Of a stretch of DNA of 64,000 nucleotides, positions 24,093 to 38,798 are shown piece after piece. The stretch covers positions 14,445,809-14,509,808 of the forward strand of contig CM043959.1 of NCBI GenBank assembly GCA_014529385.2, written 5' to 3'. A program made the translations under genes and the position numbers. Within the stretch, counting starts at the first letter, position 1; each line of letters opens with the position of its first letter. The notes under the pieces were generated by a model. It saw only the letters and a list, made by a program, of their open reading frames with translations, was not told the origin of the DNA and did not search any database. This DNA comes from Adiantum capillus-veneris (taxonomy: Eukaryota > Streptophyta > Polypodiopsida > Polypodiales > Pteridaceae).

Positions 24093-24916
24093 AATTATGT
24101 GGAGCTTCTATTGTGACTATACTAGTCAATTTGTAAACAAAATCTTTTTTGTATCTTCCTTTGTTTTATGTAATTTATAGTTATTATTCAAATCCATGTG
24201 TTGTACATCCTCTTGACTTTTGGTGTTTTCAACACCACAATCCTATGAGATTTTCACTTTATTTACTAGCCACACACCTCAATTTTTCCCACTTTAAGTG
24301 GAAAATTCCCAAATTACATGAATTCGGTCGATTTGGAGATTCCCATAATGTGAGATTTTTACCAAAATACCTAATATGGTCTTAGCAAATGGAATCACAT
24401 TGATCAATAAAAAATTGACATAACAAGTGAGTGCACTTACATCATAATTACACTCCAAGCTATTCCTTTGCTCCAGGCAAAGTCGCATCATTGCACACAC
24501 AAGTGTGTGCACCATCAAATTGGCTCCAAAATTGACCATTTGTAGGTCAAAATCAAACACTCAAATCATCAAATTATGCATAAATAGCACAATTAACTTG
24601 ATTAGAGTGATGATTTCACATACTTTATAAACACTTCAAATGTTAGTGGTTAGGTTAGCAAGGTTAGTCAAAATTAGTAGAAATTAGAATGAAATTAGTA
24701 AAATTAGCATGGAAAAAAGCGAAATTAGCAAGGGTTAGCATGAAATTAGTGAAATTGGGGGTTTGGGGTATTCATAACTCAACATTAACATCAATTTCTT
24801 GCACAACATTATCAAATTAAATCAAAAAATGAGTTACACACACTAAAAAACCAGTAAAATTAGTAATGAAATTACTATATTCTACACATCCTAACTCACT
24901 AGCTTAGGTTATCGAT
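24093..24916. other. AT-rich gene-free stretch, probable right end of E1
   Basis: No gene and no E1 core copy are seen. A short palindrome TTGGTGTTTTCAACACCACAA lies at about 24219-24239. From 24636 to 24760 there is a degenerate run of AAATTAG-type words (GTTAGCAAGGTTAG, AAATTAGTAAAATTAG). The right terminus of E1 should be in this interval but cannot be placed without the left end. Confidence 0.4.
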
Positions 24917-24939
24917 CCCCGACAACGGTGCCAAATGTA
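24917..24939 (-). other. tRNA-Asp-type primer-binding site and LTR edge
   Basis: The plus strand reads CCCCGACAACGGTGCCA (24917-24933), which is the 3' end of plant tRNA-Asp with about two mismatches. A retroelement on the minus strand would therefore have its primer site here. The expected TG...CA LTR edge follows at once: TGTAGAGATGCG starts at 24937. The LTR would run rightwards from 24937; I could not place its far end. No gag or pol follows to the left, so this is a truncated or non-autonomous LTR element. Confidence 0.55.
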
Positions 24940-26477
24940 GAGATGCGTTGTAGCACGACCTAATCGCAACCCACAAAATTATCAAATCATGGATCGGCAA
25001 CCCGGCTAGGGCATGGAAGCACGAGCCTTGGATGTATAGACATAGAGGATGCAAGGGATTCTTCTTCTCATCATAGAGAGAAGCCATGGAAAGGGGCTTG
25101 CTCTAATCAACAACACATTTCTACTTACTAATCACTTGACACAATCACGTGGTTGAAATTATCCTCTCACATCAATCACTCTTAATCACAACTACATAAG
25201 CATGCAATTAACATACCTACTCCGTATTAGTGTGTCCATTCCGGCACAACCCCTCAATGCGACTACGTATGTACACACACTAACCGCACCTTGTAGAGAG
25301 AGATGAAGAGAAGGAAGGCACCGCCCGCACACACCATGGCCAATTGTGTGGATAGAATATATTAACTCAAAAAAGGGATTAGAGATTTACCACCACACTA
25401 ATACAATCTCACTTCACATAATCAAACAAAGAGATTAATAAGAAAGAAGGTGTAATTGATTATTAGAAATCAAGAGCTACATGGGCATGGAAAGCCCATG
25501 AGCCTCATGACCATCCACTCTATAAAGAGGAGAACTCACCCAAGAATGACTACTCATTAAGCATAGGTCTCTTTTATAGCTTTGGGCCTCAAACCCTTCA
25601 ACTATGGGATAAAGTTGAGCTCTCTAGCCTAGACTTATACAACTTTGGAACTCTTACATGAGCCCAAGCCCTATACAATGAAAATGAAATATTGTGCACT
25701 ACGGCACAACATAATTGGTGTAGCGTATGTTAGCCGCTGCTAACATCAGCTATCTTTTGAATGTAAAAAGTTCAATTATGTCATATTATTTATGGTAAAA
25801 CAACTACACACATACACACTTACACACACTTATCTTGACGACAATGCCTTGTATTACCCTTGACCAAATTCTTCCATCTCAGGTAATTTGGCTCTTTCTA
25901 TCTCTCTATCCTTGTCTACACGGTGGACCAATCAACAACACTAGCTATGCTTCTCAGATGCACTCTCTTTATCTATCTTTAGGCTGGTAACCTATAGGTT
26001 TCTTCACCCTTTCCCTCTCCTTATCTATTTATTTCCCACACCAATTTGTAGTATTTTACTTTAGCATCATTTTTCTCCATAGATGTGTCATACAATGGCT
26101 CGGTTATGAGCATAACTGGCTTTATAAGACTATTGTCTCATGCCAAGATGGAGTCCCTACACTAACTTGGCATGAACGGACCCTCCTTTGATGAGGGGAT
26201 AACGACCTTATCCGAGGAGAGATTGCTTCACATTTTGGGACTTGAATGCAGAGTATTATCTTCTTAACTTAGAAATTTGGAAACACTTAATTAACGTTGC
26301 ACATTAGTTCATTACAGCATTTTGCAATTCCGTGATGGTCTTTTGCTACAATCCCATCTCTTCCCCTTCACGCACGATGGTGCTCGTTACATGATGTACA
26401 TCCTCCCCGTGAGGAATAGTTCTGCTCGACATCCCCCTCATGATAGGTTACCACTTGCCTAGGTGATACGTCTTAAA

Positions 26478-26484
26478 ACACACA

Positions 26485-26563
<79 letters not shown>

Positions 26564-26566
26564 ATT
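26478..26566. repeat. (CA)n microsatellite
   Basis: About 88 bases of CA/AC dinucleotides with two ATAC interruptions. Confidence 0.95.
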
Positions 26567-28702
26567 ATGATGTCAACAGGAGGTCATGATGTACAGTATA
26601 AACATGGTACCTATCATGGGATCGATACTAAGATACCACCTTGCTGCCAACTTATAGTTGATTAACGGTATAGTGACAACACAACCCCTTCAGGCAAGGA
26701 ACTGTGAGGAAGAAGTTTCTCAGTTTGCATTGGTTGGTTCTTGCAGCCTCCACACAACCTATCTCATACACACACCTTTTGGGGATGGCGGCATGGTGTC
26801 CTGAGCTATATGATGAAAATATGTGTGATGGAAGCTATCACCAACCTCGGCTATGGACATTTTAATTTTACCCACAGGTAGGTGCTCATGCCCTACTTCT
26901 AATCTGGTTAGTTTTGGTTTTGCAAGATATTTAAGGTGTTTTTGAAGCGCAATGCAATGAATTTTTGCATTAGGTGATCTATGGTTATCAAATCATCCTG
27001 TAGAGGGTTCTTCATGAGATAGCACATGAATTTTTGAAAATTTATTCAAAATTTAGGAGATATGTTTTCCAACTGTACAGATCTAAGCACAATATGATAG
27101 TCAAAATTGCCAACTATGACATGTGGGTAGATTACAGCTGGCATGTAGTGTTTTTTTGGGTATATCTAACATGGTTTTTTTTAAAAGGCTTTATAACATT
27201 ATGAAATAATATGACCATCTGTTGGTATATTTGTCAAATTTCAGACCTATTTTGATTGATTGTAAGCCAATTTATACCTATGAATAGCAGAAACCTTCCA
27301 CATAAAGTTCATCTCTGTACACTCTCGGATTCTTGAAATTGGTTTGACTTACCAACATGGTATTGGATGGGAGGTGTGATCACTACTAGAAATGGCAAGG
27401 AAATTTGAAAGTCTAACTGAATTAGTTGTTGTCGCCCTTTGAATGCAGAGTACCAAATAAGTAGGGAAGTGAAGGATAATTGATCTGTTGGATGAACCTA
27501 ATCAAGTGGGATTTGATTATGGTTTGTTTTGGAAAACATATCAATAAATCAAACAAGATGTTGTTCAAATATTCGAGGACTAATATATGTGACTTTTTTC
27601 TAAAACATTGAATCATTATGAAGCATTATCACCAATTGTTAGTAAAATTGTCATAATTTGAACTTATTTTGGATTGATTGTGAAACGGTTAATATGTCTA
27701 AGCAATTTGGCTTACTATAAAAAGTCTGCATTAGTACCTTACACATAGAGTTTAACTTTGTGTACTCTTAGGCTTTAGAATTTGTTCGACTTACCAGTAA
27801 GGTATAGGTATTACTCTATATCAAATAAACTTGCTTTTGGACATCATGGTTCATACCTCTAGACATGTATGGTTACACTATCTACATAAGGTTTTTTGAA
27901 ACCTACTCTACTTTCCCACCAAATGCTCTCCAACCTTTTGTAGATTTGCTTGACTAATTTTTTAAATCAATGTCTTTTAGATCAAAAGCTACACACTCAG
28001 CTTTGACTTAGATTTCTTACTTTGTGATTGGGTCATTTTTTTTCATATATCTTGCATGGTGAATGAAGTTAAATACGTTAAAAAATAATGCAGACTCTTA
28101 TGAGCACGTGACTATTTAAAGTTCTTAATTTTGTTTTAAAGCTTTAATCCTTCTGTGAGGGTCTCCAAAGAGATGGCGACTACTGCAGTTTTTGGATATT
28201 TTCTCCATAATACAAACAAGATGTTGTACAATTTTTTAATAAAAAGGGGGCACTACTTGGCTTTATTGATACATTCGATATAATTTGACTTTGGTATATG
28301 GTTGAAAATAAATGATAGTTCGTAGGGTAAGCACAAGCATAGCCAATTCGAACTGAATGCTTTTGTATGGATGTAGGTAACAGTTGGATCCTTCTCCTTG
28401 TAGGATTAGTGGAGGTTTGTCTCTAGGGACTAGATATCTTCAAAGTGGATCACATCAATAACCATACTTGGAGAAAGAAAGATCTGAATCAAACATTTTT
28501 TTATTTAGTAGAGGTTTAGGCTAATGTAAACTATCAAAATAAACATTTGACAGGTGTTATATATATGTAACTTATCTTTTGGGTATATTGTCAATGTCCT
28601 TGTACATGTATCATTTCGCTTGTCCATATGTGAATTGTGATCTACTCCATTGTATGGTTCATTAGTTTGTATAATCAAACTACTGTTAGGCTTTTCATTT
28701 CA

Positions 28703-28732
28703 AACACACACACACACCCACACACCCACACA
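28703..28732. repeat. Short (CA)n/(CCA) microsatellite
   Basis: About 30 bases of CA repeats with CCCA interruptions. Confidence 0.85.
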
Positions 28733-30108
28733 TAGAGGACTTGGTGTCTAGGTAATTAGCTTTGTGATTACCACCATCTTTGTCCCCTTTTAAAGTCCCC
28801 ATCCGTGTCCCCTAATAATCTCACCATGACATGCCACTCATTAAATGATTATGGGAAAATTACACTGAAGAGTCTTGTAAATGAAGCATCCACTGACATG
28901 TGAAGGCATGCATCCCTCAAATTAGCATTTTTTCATGTAAGTTTCAAGTCCATGTTTGGCTAGTGGGTATCTATGAACTCTTAAAAGCGAGCAAGTCAAT
29001 TTGATAAAAAAGATGGTCAGTTTGATTACCCAAGATGCTATGCGATTTTGGGTAGGGCTACTTATATTCTCTTGATCTTTACCTCATAAGATATAATATT
29101 TTAAAATGGTAAGCAATCTCTAACTCTAGAAAAAAGTGGGATGTACTCTAGACAGTATAAAAGAGTAGATACTATTTGATAAACTACTTGTTGTACACGT
29201 TTTATAACTTTACAGAACTAAGATTTTTAATAATATACATGAACACATGAAAATACATGTTAATTTGGCTATGAATTTGTAATTCTTTGGGTGAGAATTA
29301 CTTGAGAGATGACGTTAACAGGATTTTTTTTAAAAAAATTACTCAATGTGTAGACAAAATATTGCATGATGCTAGATAGAATTGGCTATATTGCACTTTC
29401 CTTCTTCAGATATTTTATTTTGACATGATTAGCTCAGAGGGAAAGTTCACTCTACTCCAAAAATTAAAAAAGATAAAAAGAAAGTTAGTTCAAAGCTTAA
29501 AGTTTTCTATAAATTCTATGTAGGAATCTCTAAGATAGTAAAGACAGTATTGTGAAAATTTGGCCCTTACTAACATATAAACGCATGAATTTCAGCACAA
29601 AAAATATCCTTCTTGTGATGAGGTTAAAGACTCATCATAATTGATATTAGTAAGCTTGATCTCTATGAATGGATAATACAACAAAGAAATAACAAAGATC
29701 CTCAAGAATTTGAACTTAATGGGCTGTTTAAAAAATTGTTTATATTGGTCTTTACTTGGTTAGATATTTAATGTTTAAGTTGTTAGTACCCTTTGGTTAT
29801 AAAGAAAAGTGTGCTTCACCTAGTAAATATATATCAATTTTTTTGTGAAAACTATGCAAAAAAACTGCGTGTTTGACACTCTACTTAGTCTTTGGGGTCA
29901 GTAAGAAGCTAGGTCTACATGTGTGACATGAGTAACTGGATCTAGTATTGACACCTACAAAAAGCATAAACATTGTCAACACCTACAAAATGCATAAACA
30001 TTGTCAACACCAAGTATTAACAAGCAGAGGCTCTTTTCAAGGGATGGATACATATAGATATAAATAGCAAAATTAAATGTAATTTAGTTTGTACCCATCA
30101 AATATCAA

Positions 30109-30113
<5 letters not shown>

Positions 30114-30177
<64 letters not shown>
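30114..30177. repeat. (GA)n microsatellite
   Basis: Uninterrupted GA repeat of about 64 bases. Confidence 0.95.
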
Positions 30178-30179
<2 letters not shown>

Positions 30180-30421
30180 CATCTTTCCTTTTTGCCATTT
30201 AGTTCAAAAAGGGAATCTGTTTAGATACCCCTTAATACACCCCCAAACCAAAATTGGCACGGCCTACTAGGTGCAGTTTGATGTATATATATTTTTAATG
30301 TTGTCTTTGATTTAATGTATTATTCAATGCATTTGATTAAGTATGGTTCAATTATAAATGTATTCATGTATAAACACACATACATTTTTACTACTCCCTT
30401 GCCCCTTCTCCTTGCATGGTG

Positions 30422-31922
<1,501 letters not shown>

Positions 31923-34055
31923 TGCTTGAGCTGTGTATGCTTGCATTTTTTATGCAGGTAGTTGAGCGGTTTCCAAAACATGGGCTAACTACCAGGTATG
32001 AACTGTTCTAGTTTTCCAATACTCGGCCACTTTAACCACATACTTGAAAGCCTACTATGGTTAGTACTTAGCCTTGATGGTTTAGAATAACTATAACTTA
32101 TTGTTAGCTGGAAAAATAGGACTTGCGAATTGCCAAATGAATATATAAACTGGTTAAAAACCTAGGGTATTTATTCAAATTGTTTTGATGTGTAAAAAAC
32201 TTGGATGAGGATTGCTTAGTCATTTTGATTTACAAAATAAATGTAACATACAAACCATCCACATAATTTTAGGTCCTCACTATGTTGAAATCTGCTGAAA
32301 GGTAACTTTTTACCTCAGCTTTTGTCTCAAAACACCATAGAATCTTGACCTATCTTGGTAGGACTTCTTGTGATTACAATTGTACCATGATCATTTAACT
32401 GGTTTGAGGCTAAGTGTAGATAATACCTAAAGACAGGATGATTTTCCATGTGATGGTTTGTGGAATGTGAAAATATTTTTGAATGTCTAATGCTTGGCTA
32501 CTTATGTTTTTCTCTATTCCCTTCCTGTGACTTTGGACACTTCGGATGAAAATTTTGATATATCTTGGCACTAGCTTTTTTTTTGTGCTTGCTTGCTTGG
32601 CAATACAATTTTGATGGTATGTTTTTTGATAGGGGCTGGTTTCTTTCTTGGTATTGATTTTTCCCAATAATATTTTCTTGCTGATATTTATAAAGCCTTC
32701 TGACAGTGGATTTCACTTTAGCTCATTGAGCTTACCTTCTAATGGATAAAAGAATAGCTTCTTGGATCCTACCACTTATATAGCTATGGCCAGAATTTAT
32801 AGATGTTTCCTTGCTTGGGAATGATTAGATCTTAACTAAATTAAAGTATGATATTGAGATAGCCTAGCTCTCATTGTATTTTAATTAACATTTGAGCATG
32901 ACTAGTGATTCTTTGAATTTGACTGGTAGCTTAGTTGTTCTAGTTCATAATAAATATAACACTAAAGCTCAAAACTAACCCCATGATAAGTTCTAATTCC
33001 TCAAGAAGTTGAAATTTGGTGAAATATTTTGACTTCATATAATTAAGAAACTTGGCTTATCTTGAAAAGGATGTTTATCTTGAGAGGATATGATGCAAAT
33101 ACTATTTTGGCATGATTCTATAGTTGGTTTCCATGCTTTGAGACTAAGTATTAACAATGCTTAATAATGTAAAGAAAAAGGATTGTTCGTGTGATATTAT
33201 GATAGATGCAAATATTCATGTGGACTAAGAAACACAAGATGTAAATTTATGGTGAAATTTTGTTCCATAGGTCTACATTAATTGTAACATAAATGGAGAT
33301 GCCCAACCTACTCTCTTTCTAAGGATAGTGGTTTTTTGATTGATAGTCTGAAGTGTGAACAAATTATTTTGGTTTTGTGCTTGGGAACACCAAATAGATA
33401 TCTTGGATAATTAACTAAATTTGGAATGGCTTATTGATGCTGCTTTAATGTGATACTTCTTTGCATTCGTTGGTTCAAAAAAACATAAATAAGATTTTAG
33501 TACATACTGGTCTTTGGATCATATTTCTCCTATGATATTGCTATAGATGTGGGGCAATTATGGTATCTTTTAAACATATTAGTGTAGCTTCATTTTTTGA
33601 TAGAATCCTTGAACCTCCAAGATGGTGCTTTGCTTTGGAAAGAAAGAAAATTTCAATTATTGAAAGCCGACTTTTTTCTTTGTACTGGATCATAGCTGGA
33701 TGGTTTCATGATGGGAGTTGTGAACTTCTATGATTATGGATTTGATGAAAAATGAGCATACTTATATACAACTTTACACTAATCATTGACGTGATGGCTT
33801 CACTTAGATTTTGACTCATGGGTATTACTAAACCATAACATGATTTTCAATATTGATGGTTTGGCAGGATAATGGGACAAGTTTATGGCCTAAAAATTAA
33901 AAATAAATTGGATTTTTTAGACACATTATACAATCATTTAAAAAGGAAACATAATCTTTATGACTAACTTGAAAACTTGAATTTGACTATAAATGACTTA
34001 CAATTTGTAACATACCTATTGTTATGCCATTTGAATCGGAAGGGGTGATGGCCTT
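31923..34055. other. Gene-free stretch before the LTR retrotransposon
   Basis: AT-rich sequence with no recognisable gene; ORFs at 32410-32716 are short and lack features. The last five bases, GCCTT (34051-34055), are the target duplication of the retrotransposon. Confidence 0.5.
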
Positions 34056-36775
34056 TTTGAGGTCCCCTCCCCGATACCATAACCTTTTGGCAAACAGGAG
34101 GGCACCTGACAGGTCGCTAAGCCCTATTCGATTGAGAAAACATAGTCAATGTAGACAAGATTTTAATGGACAGGCTCTCGTCACCAAGTAACTTGAGTCC
34201 AAACCATTAAAAAGGATTCCTAGCCCTGTCTCGTAGGGAAAGCGTGAACTGTTACAATACTATGACGTTCCTAATTTCACCTTCCGAGAGAGAGAAACCC
34301 CAATTGCCTTTTTCCCCATAACTTTCAGAGGCACGTACAATTGGAATTCTCGACTCCTTGCACAAATGAGTCTCTTATTCACTCTTTTACAAGAGGGAGA
34401 GGAGAGTTTCTCGACTAATCGAAACCACCCATCCTTGACTGGCAACCTGAGACAGTCCCCACTTTCCACCCCCACACTCACACTTTGTTTTGCTTGTTTT
34501 CTAATTATTGATTGTTTATACACAAAGTTCCTTTTTTTGGGTTTCCATCACAAGTTCATTAAGACAAACCCTTCAACTAATTTCAAATCAGCACCAAGAC
34601 AATCCTTCTAGAAGAAAAACAACATACGATCCTTCTTCATTAAACTATCCCAACCCCAAGAGTTCACTCCTCTTGGCGAGAGTTTATTGCTCTCGGTGTC
34701 TTTAATTTTCCATACAACTAAATTGTTCTGCAATCTGGGCACCAACCCGCAGTGACTAACTTGCAATCTGGGCAACAACCCGCAAGTACTATCTTGTATT
34801 CTGGGCACCAACCCGCAAGATGTATGCAACCATATGCACCGCTTTAGCGTTCACTCCGCTAAGCTCTCCTCCCTGGATATCAAAGGGAGTTTTGACTATA
34901 TCGGTATAGGATTTTGAATGAAGAAGGTTCGAGAGTTCTTCTACTAGGCAAACATTTCTTTCCTACTAGCAAACAGATTAGTTTCCAAACAATCTTTCAC
35001 TCTTCAAAGAAAATTATTTCAAACATATGCCGTAATTTGTGATGGTTTTATGATCCATAGAGATTGTTTTCCCTCTACTCTATCGTCTATGCAATGAATG
35101 CAAATACTTAACAAGATTAATTCCAACCTTGTCTAATGTAGGACCATTGCTTGGCAAGTTTGGTGGCACATCCTCCAAGGAAATTCTTTTTCCTTTATCA
35201 GCTTCTCGGCTAGTGCCAGCCTCATCATTGTGAGTCTTGCTAACACGGGTCCTTTTTGGGGCCATCTTATCTCTAACTAACTTGAAAACGTGTAAGAACT
35301 AATTGTGCAAAAATCAATTTGATAATAAGGTTAATGGAATGTTAATTTAATCTATTCTTACACTTCTATTCCAATGATTTATGCTTATGGTAGGCAAGAA
35401 ATTTTATATAAGGTCTAATAGACAATACTCATTCACACCATCCATTTATGCACTAATCTCATGATTAATCACTTATATATACTTGGAAAAAAAATCCATC
35501 ATTTTAGTTGGACAATTCTTGAATATGCTTAACTATTTCATGCAAATATTTAGGTTACATTGATGAAGAATTGTGCATGCAGTCAACACAATCAATTATG
35601 TAATCGAGCGGTGAGACCTTCATTACTTTGTAATGTAGAGATATTACCATAAAATAGATATAATGATTGTTGATTTCCAATTGAGGATAGGTAAATAAGA
35701 GTATAGCATTTGATAGTAGAGTAGCAATTGGAAAGGATTCCAAATGAGAGAAGAGATTGATAATAGCTTCATTAAACAATAGATTTACATTACCCAATGT
35801 GCTTTGGAGGTATTGATCTCTCAAAGCTTTGATGTAGAAGCCACCAAGTTAATTGCCATAGTAGCAGAGCTCCCTTCTCCCAAGTGTGTTCAAGTGTCTA
35901 AAATTGAGTGTGAATGGTCTTTATATAGGGGTTTGGAGGTTGCTTGAGGTCCAAGGGATGCCCATACCTCCCTTGCTCGCCCCCTCTTGCCAAATGAAGG
36001 ATTAGAGGTGTCACAAGCCTCTCACTTACCACTAGAGGTGTCCCCTTTTATCCAATTGAGTGATACACCTCATGTACTTACCCATGCTTAGGGTCAACAT
36101 ACCATAAGAGATGGGCTATGGCCATCGGTCATTTATGGTCATACATACACATACCCATACATACATATGCACATGCATACATATGTATGCCTTAGGCTTA
36201 GGATTTAATTTATTAACATTAGGATGAAATTTAATTGTCTAAAGTGAGCTTGGCTTGTCAAAATTCAATTCTGAAACTTGCTAGTAAAAGACGAGCTTGA
36301 GGTACACATGCACATGCATACATATGCATGCCTTAGACTTAGGATTTAATTTATTAACATTAGGATGAAATTTAATTGTCTAAAGTGAGCTTGGCTTGTC
36401 AAAATTCAATTCTGAAACTTGCTATTAAAAGACGAGCTTGAGGATGACAGACTAAGGTGTCAGATGCACACACCTGCTATATTTAGTAGTTTCTGAGACA
36501 AGCAACTATTTTTATGGAAATTCAAGACGGGATAGATTTAGATGAGACGGTCGTGTCTAGCTGGGTGTAAGCATCTCAAAACTTTCTAATTTTGGACAAA
36601 AATGATAAACAAGTAAAAAATTTATTTTTGAAAATCTTACAATAATATATTTAACATTGGCTCATCAAAGCTGGAAAAACTACCGAAAATAGTAACTTTT
36701 TGCTTATGACCAAAATGGCTTGATATGTATTCCATTACATGGGAATCCCTTTCCAAGGGTGGCAGAGACCTTACA
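34056..36775 (-). repeat. 3' LTR (left copy)
   Basis: 2720 bases, matching the right copy apart from scattered differences and an extra direct duplication of about 141 bases (units near 36160-36300 and 36301-36441, for example GGATTTAATTTATTAAC in both). The LTR contains several ORFs of 60-90 codons (34260-34523, 34608-34829, 35080-35265) that are not convincing genes. A threefold phrase TCTGGGCAC/ACAACCCGCA lies near 34734-34817. Confidence 0.92.
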
Positions 36776-36785
36776 TTCTCCCCAA
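36776..36785 (-). other. Polypurine tract
   Basis: TTGGGGAGAA on the minus strand directly precedes the 3' LTR (which begins TGTAAGG), as expected for the plus-strand primer. Confidence 0.75.
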
Positions 36786-36834
36786 CTTGGAAAATTGAGA
36801 TATCCTTATCTCAAAGGTATGTTCGGATGATCTA

Positions 36835-37993
36835 TAAGGAGAGTTATTTTATCTTCCCATGTTGCATCTTCTTCAGGGAAATCTTTCCATTTGACGAGGT
36901 GTTCGATGATGCTTTTATTCCTAAGTTTTCTTTCTCAAGTTCTAGGATATAGTGAGGTTGAAGTTCAAGGACTCCTCCTAAAGCGAGTTTGCTAGCATCA
37001 GTTATAACTTCAAACTCTTTATTGAAATCTGGAAGCTTAAGAATAGGAGCTGATACTAGGTAACCTTTTAGCTTTGCAAAACTGGCCTCGTGTTTGGCTC
37101 TCCACTCGATTCTCATCCCTTTCTTTAATAACTTTGTTAAAGGTGCCACAATAAGAGCATAATCCTTAACAAATATCCGGTACCATCCTGTGATCCCAAG
37201 AAATCCCCTTATTTCACTGATGGAAGTAGGCTGAGGCCATTGTACGATGTCCTTAACTTTATCTGGGTCAACTGAGATTCCTTTGGAAGATATAATAAAG
37301 CCAAGATAGCTGACTTGGGCCGAGAAAAAGGTACATTTACTCTTCTTAGCATAAAGCTGATGTTGACGTAAGAGCTATAATATTTTACGAACATGCTCTT
37401 CATGATCCGCCTCATCTTTAGAGTAGATCAAAATATCATCGAAGAAAACCAAAACAAAATCATCTAGGTAAGGTCTAAAAATATCCTGTATTAGTCGATT
37501 GAAGCTTGCAGGAGCATTAGTAAGACCAAAAGACATTACAGTGAACTCATAATGCCCATACCTAGTATTGAAAGTTGTCTTTGGAATGCTTGATTCTTAT
37601 ATGATAATATCCAGAGCGAAGATCAATCTTTGTTAAGATCTTAGCCCCGTGTAGCCTCTCCAAGAGTTCATCAATTCTAGGAATAGGATACTTGTTCTTA
37701 ACAGTGACTTGATTAAGACCACGGTAGTCTATGCAAAGTTGTAAAGAACCATCCTTCTTCTTCTGAAAAAGGACTGGAGCACCCCAAGGAGAAGTACTTG
37801 GTCGGATAAATCCTTGCTCAATAAGTTGCCTAAGTTGCTCTTTAAGCTCGATTGCCTCAGGGAGTGACATCTTGTACAGTCTTTTCGAAACAGTTTCACA
37901 ACCAGGGATAGTCTTTAAGTCGTGATCCACCCCTCTAAGGGCTGGAAGACTTGTAAGATCTTCAAGAAACACATCTGAATATCTCTCAACCAA
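36835..37993 (-). pseudogene. Reverse transcriptase, RNase H start and chromodomain remnant
   Basis: RT begins with YSDVF...[16 protein letters not shown] and continues through [31 protein letters not shown] and the catalytic VFFDDILIY near 37420-37450. Breaks are a stop/frameshift near 37562-37570 and TAG at 37375-37377 (likely Gln in ILQLLRQ). RNase H starts at FEVITDASKLALGGVL, then the frame jumps to PHYILELEKENL and, one base over, IIEHLVKWKDFPEEDATWED. That last stretch is the chromodomain found at the integrase C-terminus of chromoviruses. So the rest of RNase H and the integrase catalytic core are deleted, with the junction near 36960. Confidence 0.85.
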
Positions 37994-38230
37994 CTAGGCT
38001 GAAAGTTTGAATCTGTGTCCTCTACCTTGTTGAGTTTAACTGCATAGATTTGCTGACCCTTTCGTAATCCCTTCAAAATTCTACTAGCCTTGACTAAGTG
38101 AGCTTTTGGATTCCCATTCTTTTCTTGAACTAAAACTTTATTCCCTAGTTCGTATGTAAAGGTAAAATTCCCTTGTGCACAATGAATATGAGCTTGATTT
38201 TGTTTCAACCAGTCCATTCCTGAGATACCA

Positions 38231-38464
38231 TCATAAATGCCTAAAGGTAAAGTGCGAAAGTTTGCAGAAGTAGAGTATCCCCCCTAGTTCAAATTCTACC
38301 TGTCCTGCTGTATGTTGAGTTAGGAGTTCCTTCCCATTTTCTAGTTCCACAATTAGTCTCCCAACAGGATACTGGTTTAGTTTCAGATTTCTCATGCATT
38401 TAGGAGAGATAAACGAGTGTGTGCTTCCACAATCAATTAAAAATTCATTTTTTTCACCTTGCAA
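38231..38464 (-). pseudogene. Retropepsin (protease) of the chromovirus
   Basis: The motif FLIDCGSTHSFIS is the aspartic protease active site (D-S/C-G) with the usual H-x-FIS continuation. The frame is broken before and after, so it survives as a fragment of the gag-pol frame. Confidence 0.75.
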
Positions 38465-38798
38465 GACCCTGGTGCTTGAATGGATGCATATTGCTAGCGA
38501 GCACTCAGGTTGTCAATTGCGGAATGTAGAGTTTCTCTCTCTTCAGCTTGGTCTCCCACTGTTGGTTCTTCCATAATAATGGCATGAGTTTGAGCCATTT
38601 ATCCTCTTCCACATCCTCTTCCTACATTCCTTCCTCCACGACGAATATTTTGACCTCTACCATTTCGTGCTACAGGAATGGCATTTGCGTTTGTTGCTAT
38701 GCTTCTTCTAGGACAGTGACTCCTATAATGACCTAGCTCACCACACTCGTAGAAACGAACATTTGGATGTTGCGGTTGAGTTACTGTAGCTGTTGCTG

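Larger units (their letters stand above)
24940..30113. other. Long gene-free stretch
   Basis: No ORF with a recognisable domain on either strand. The first part (to perhaps 25,700) is probably LTR sequence. Microsatellites are at 26478-26566 and 28703-28732. The rest is AT-rich, non-repetitive within this window, and probably old transposon debris. Confidence 0.5.

Noticed and set aside
24219-24239. TTGGTGTTTTCAACACCACAA palindrome as the E1 terminus
   Set aside because: A single short palindrome; no matching sequence at the left side of the window can be tested.
34260-35265. ORFs within the left LTR (and counterparts in the right LTR)
   Set aside because: They differ between the two LTR copies and have no recognisable features.
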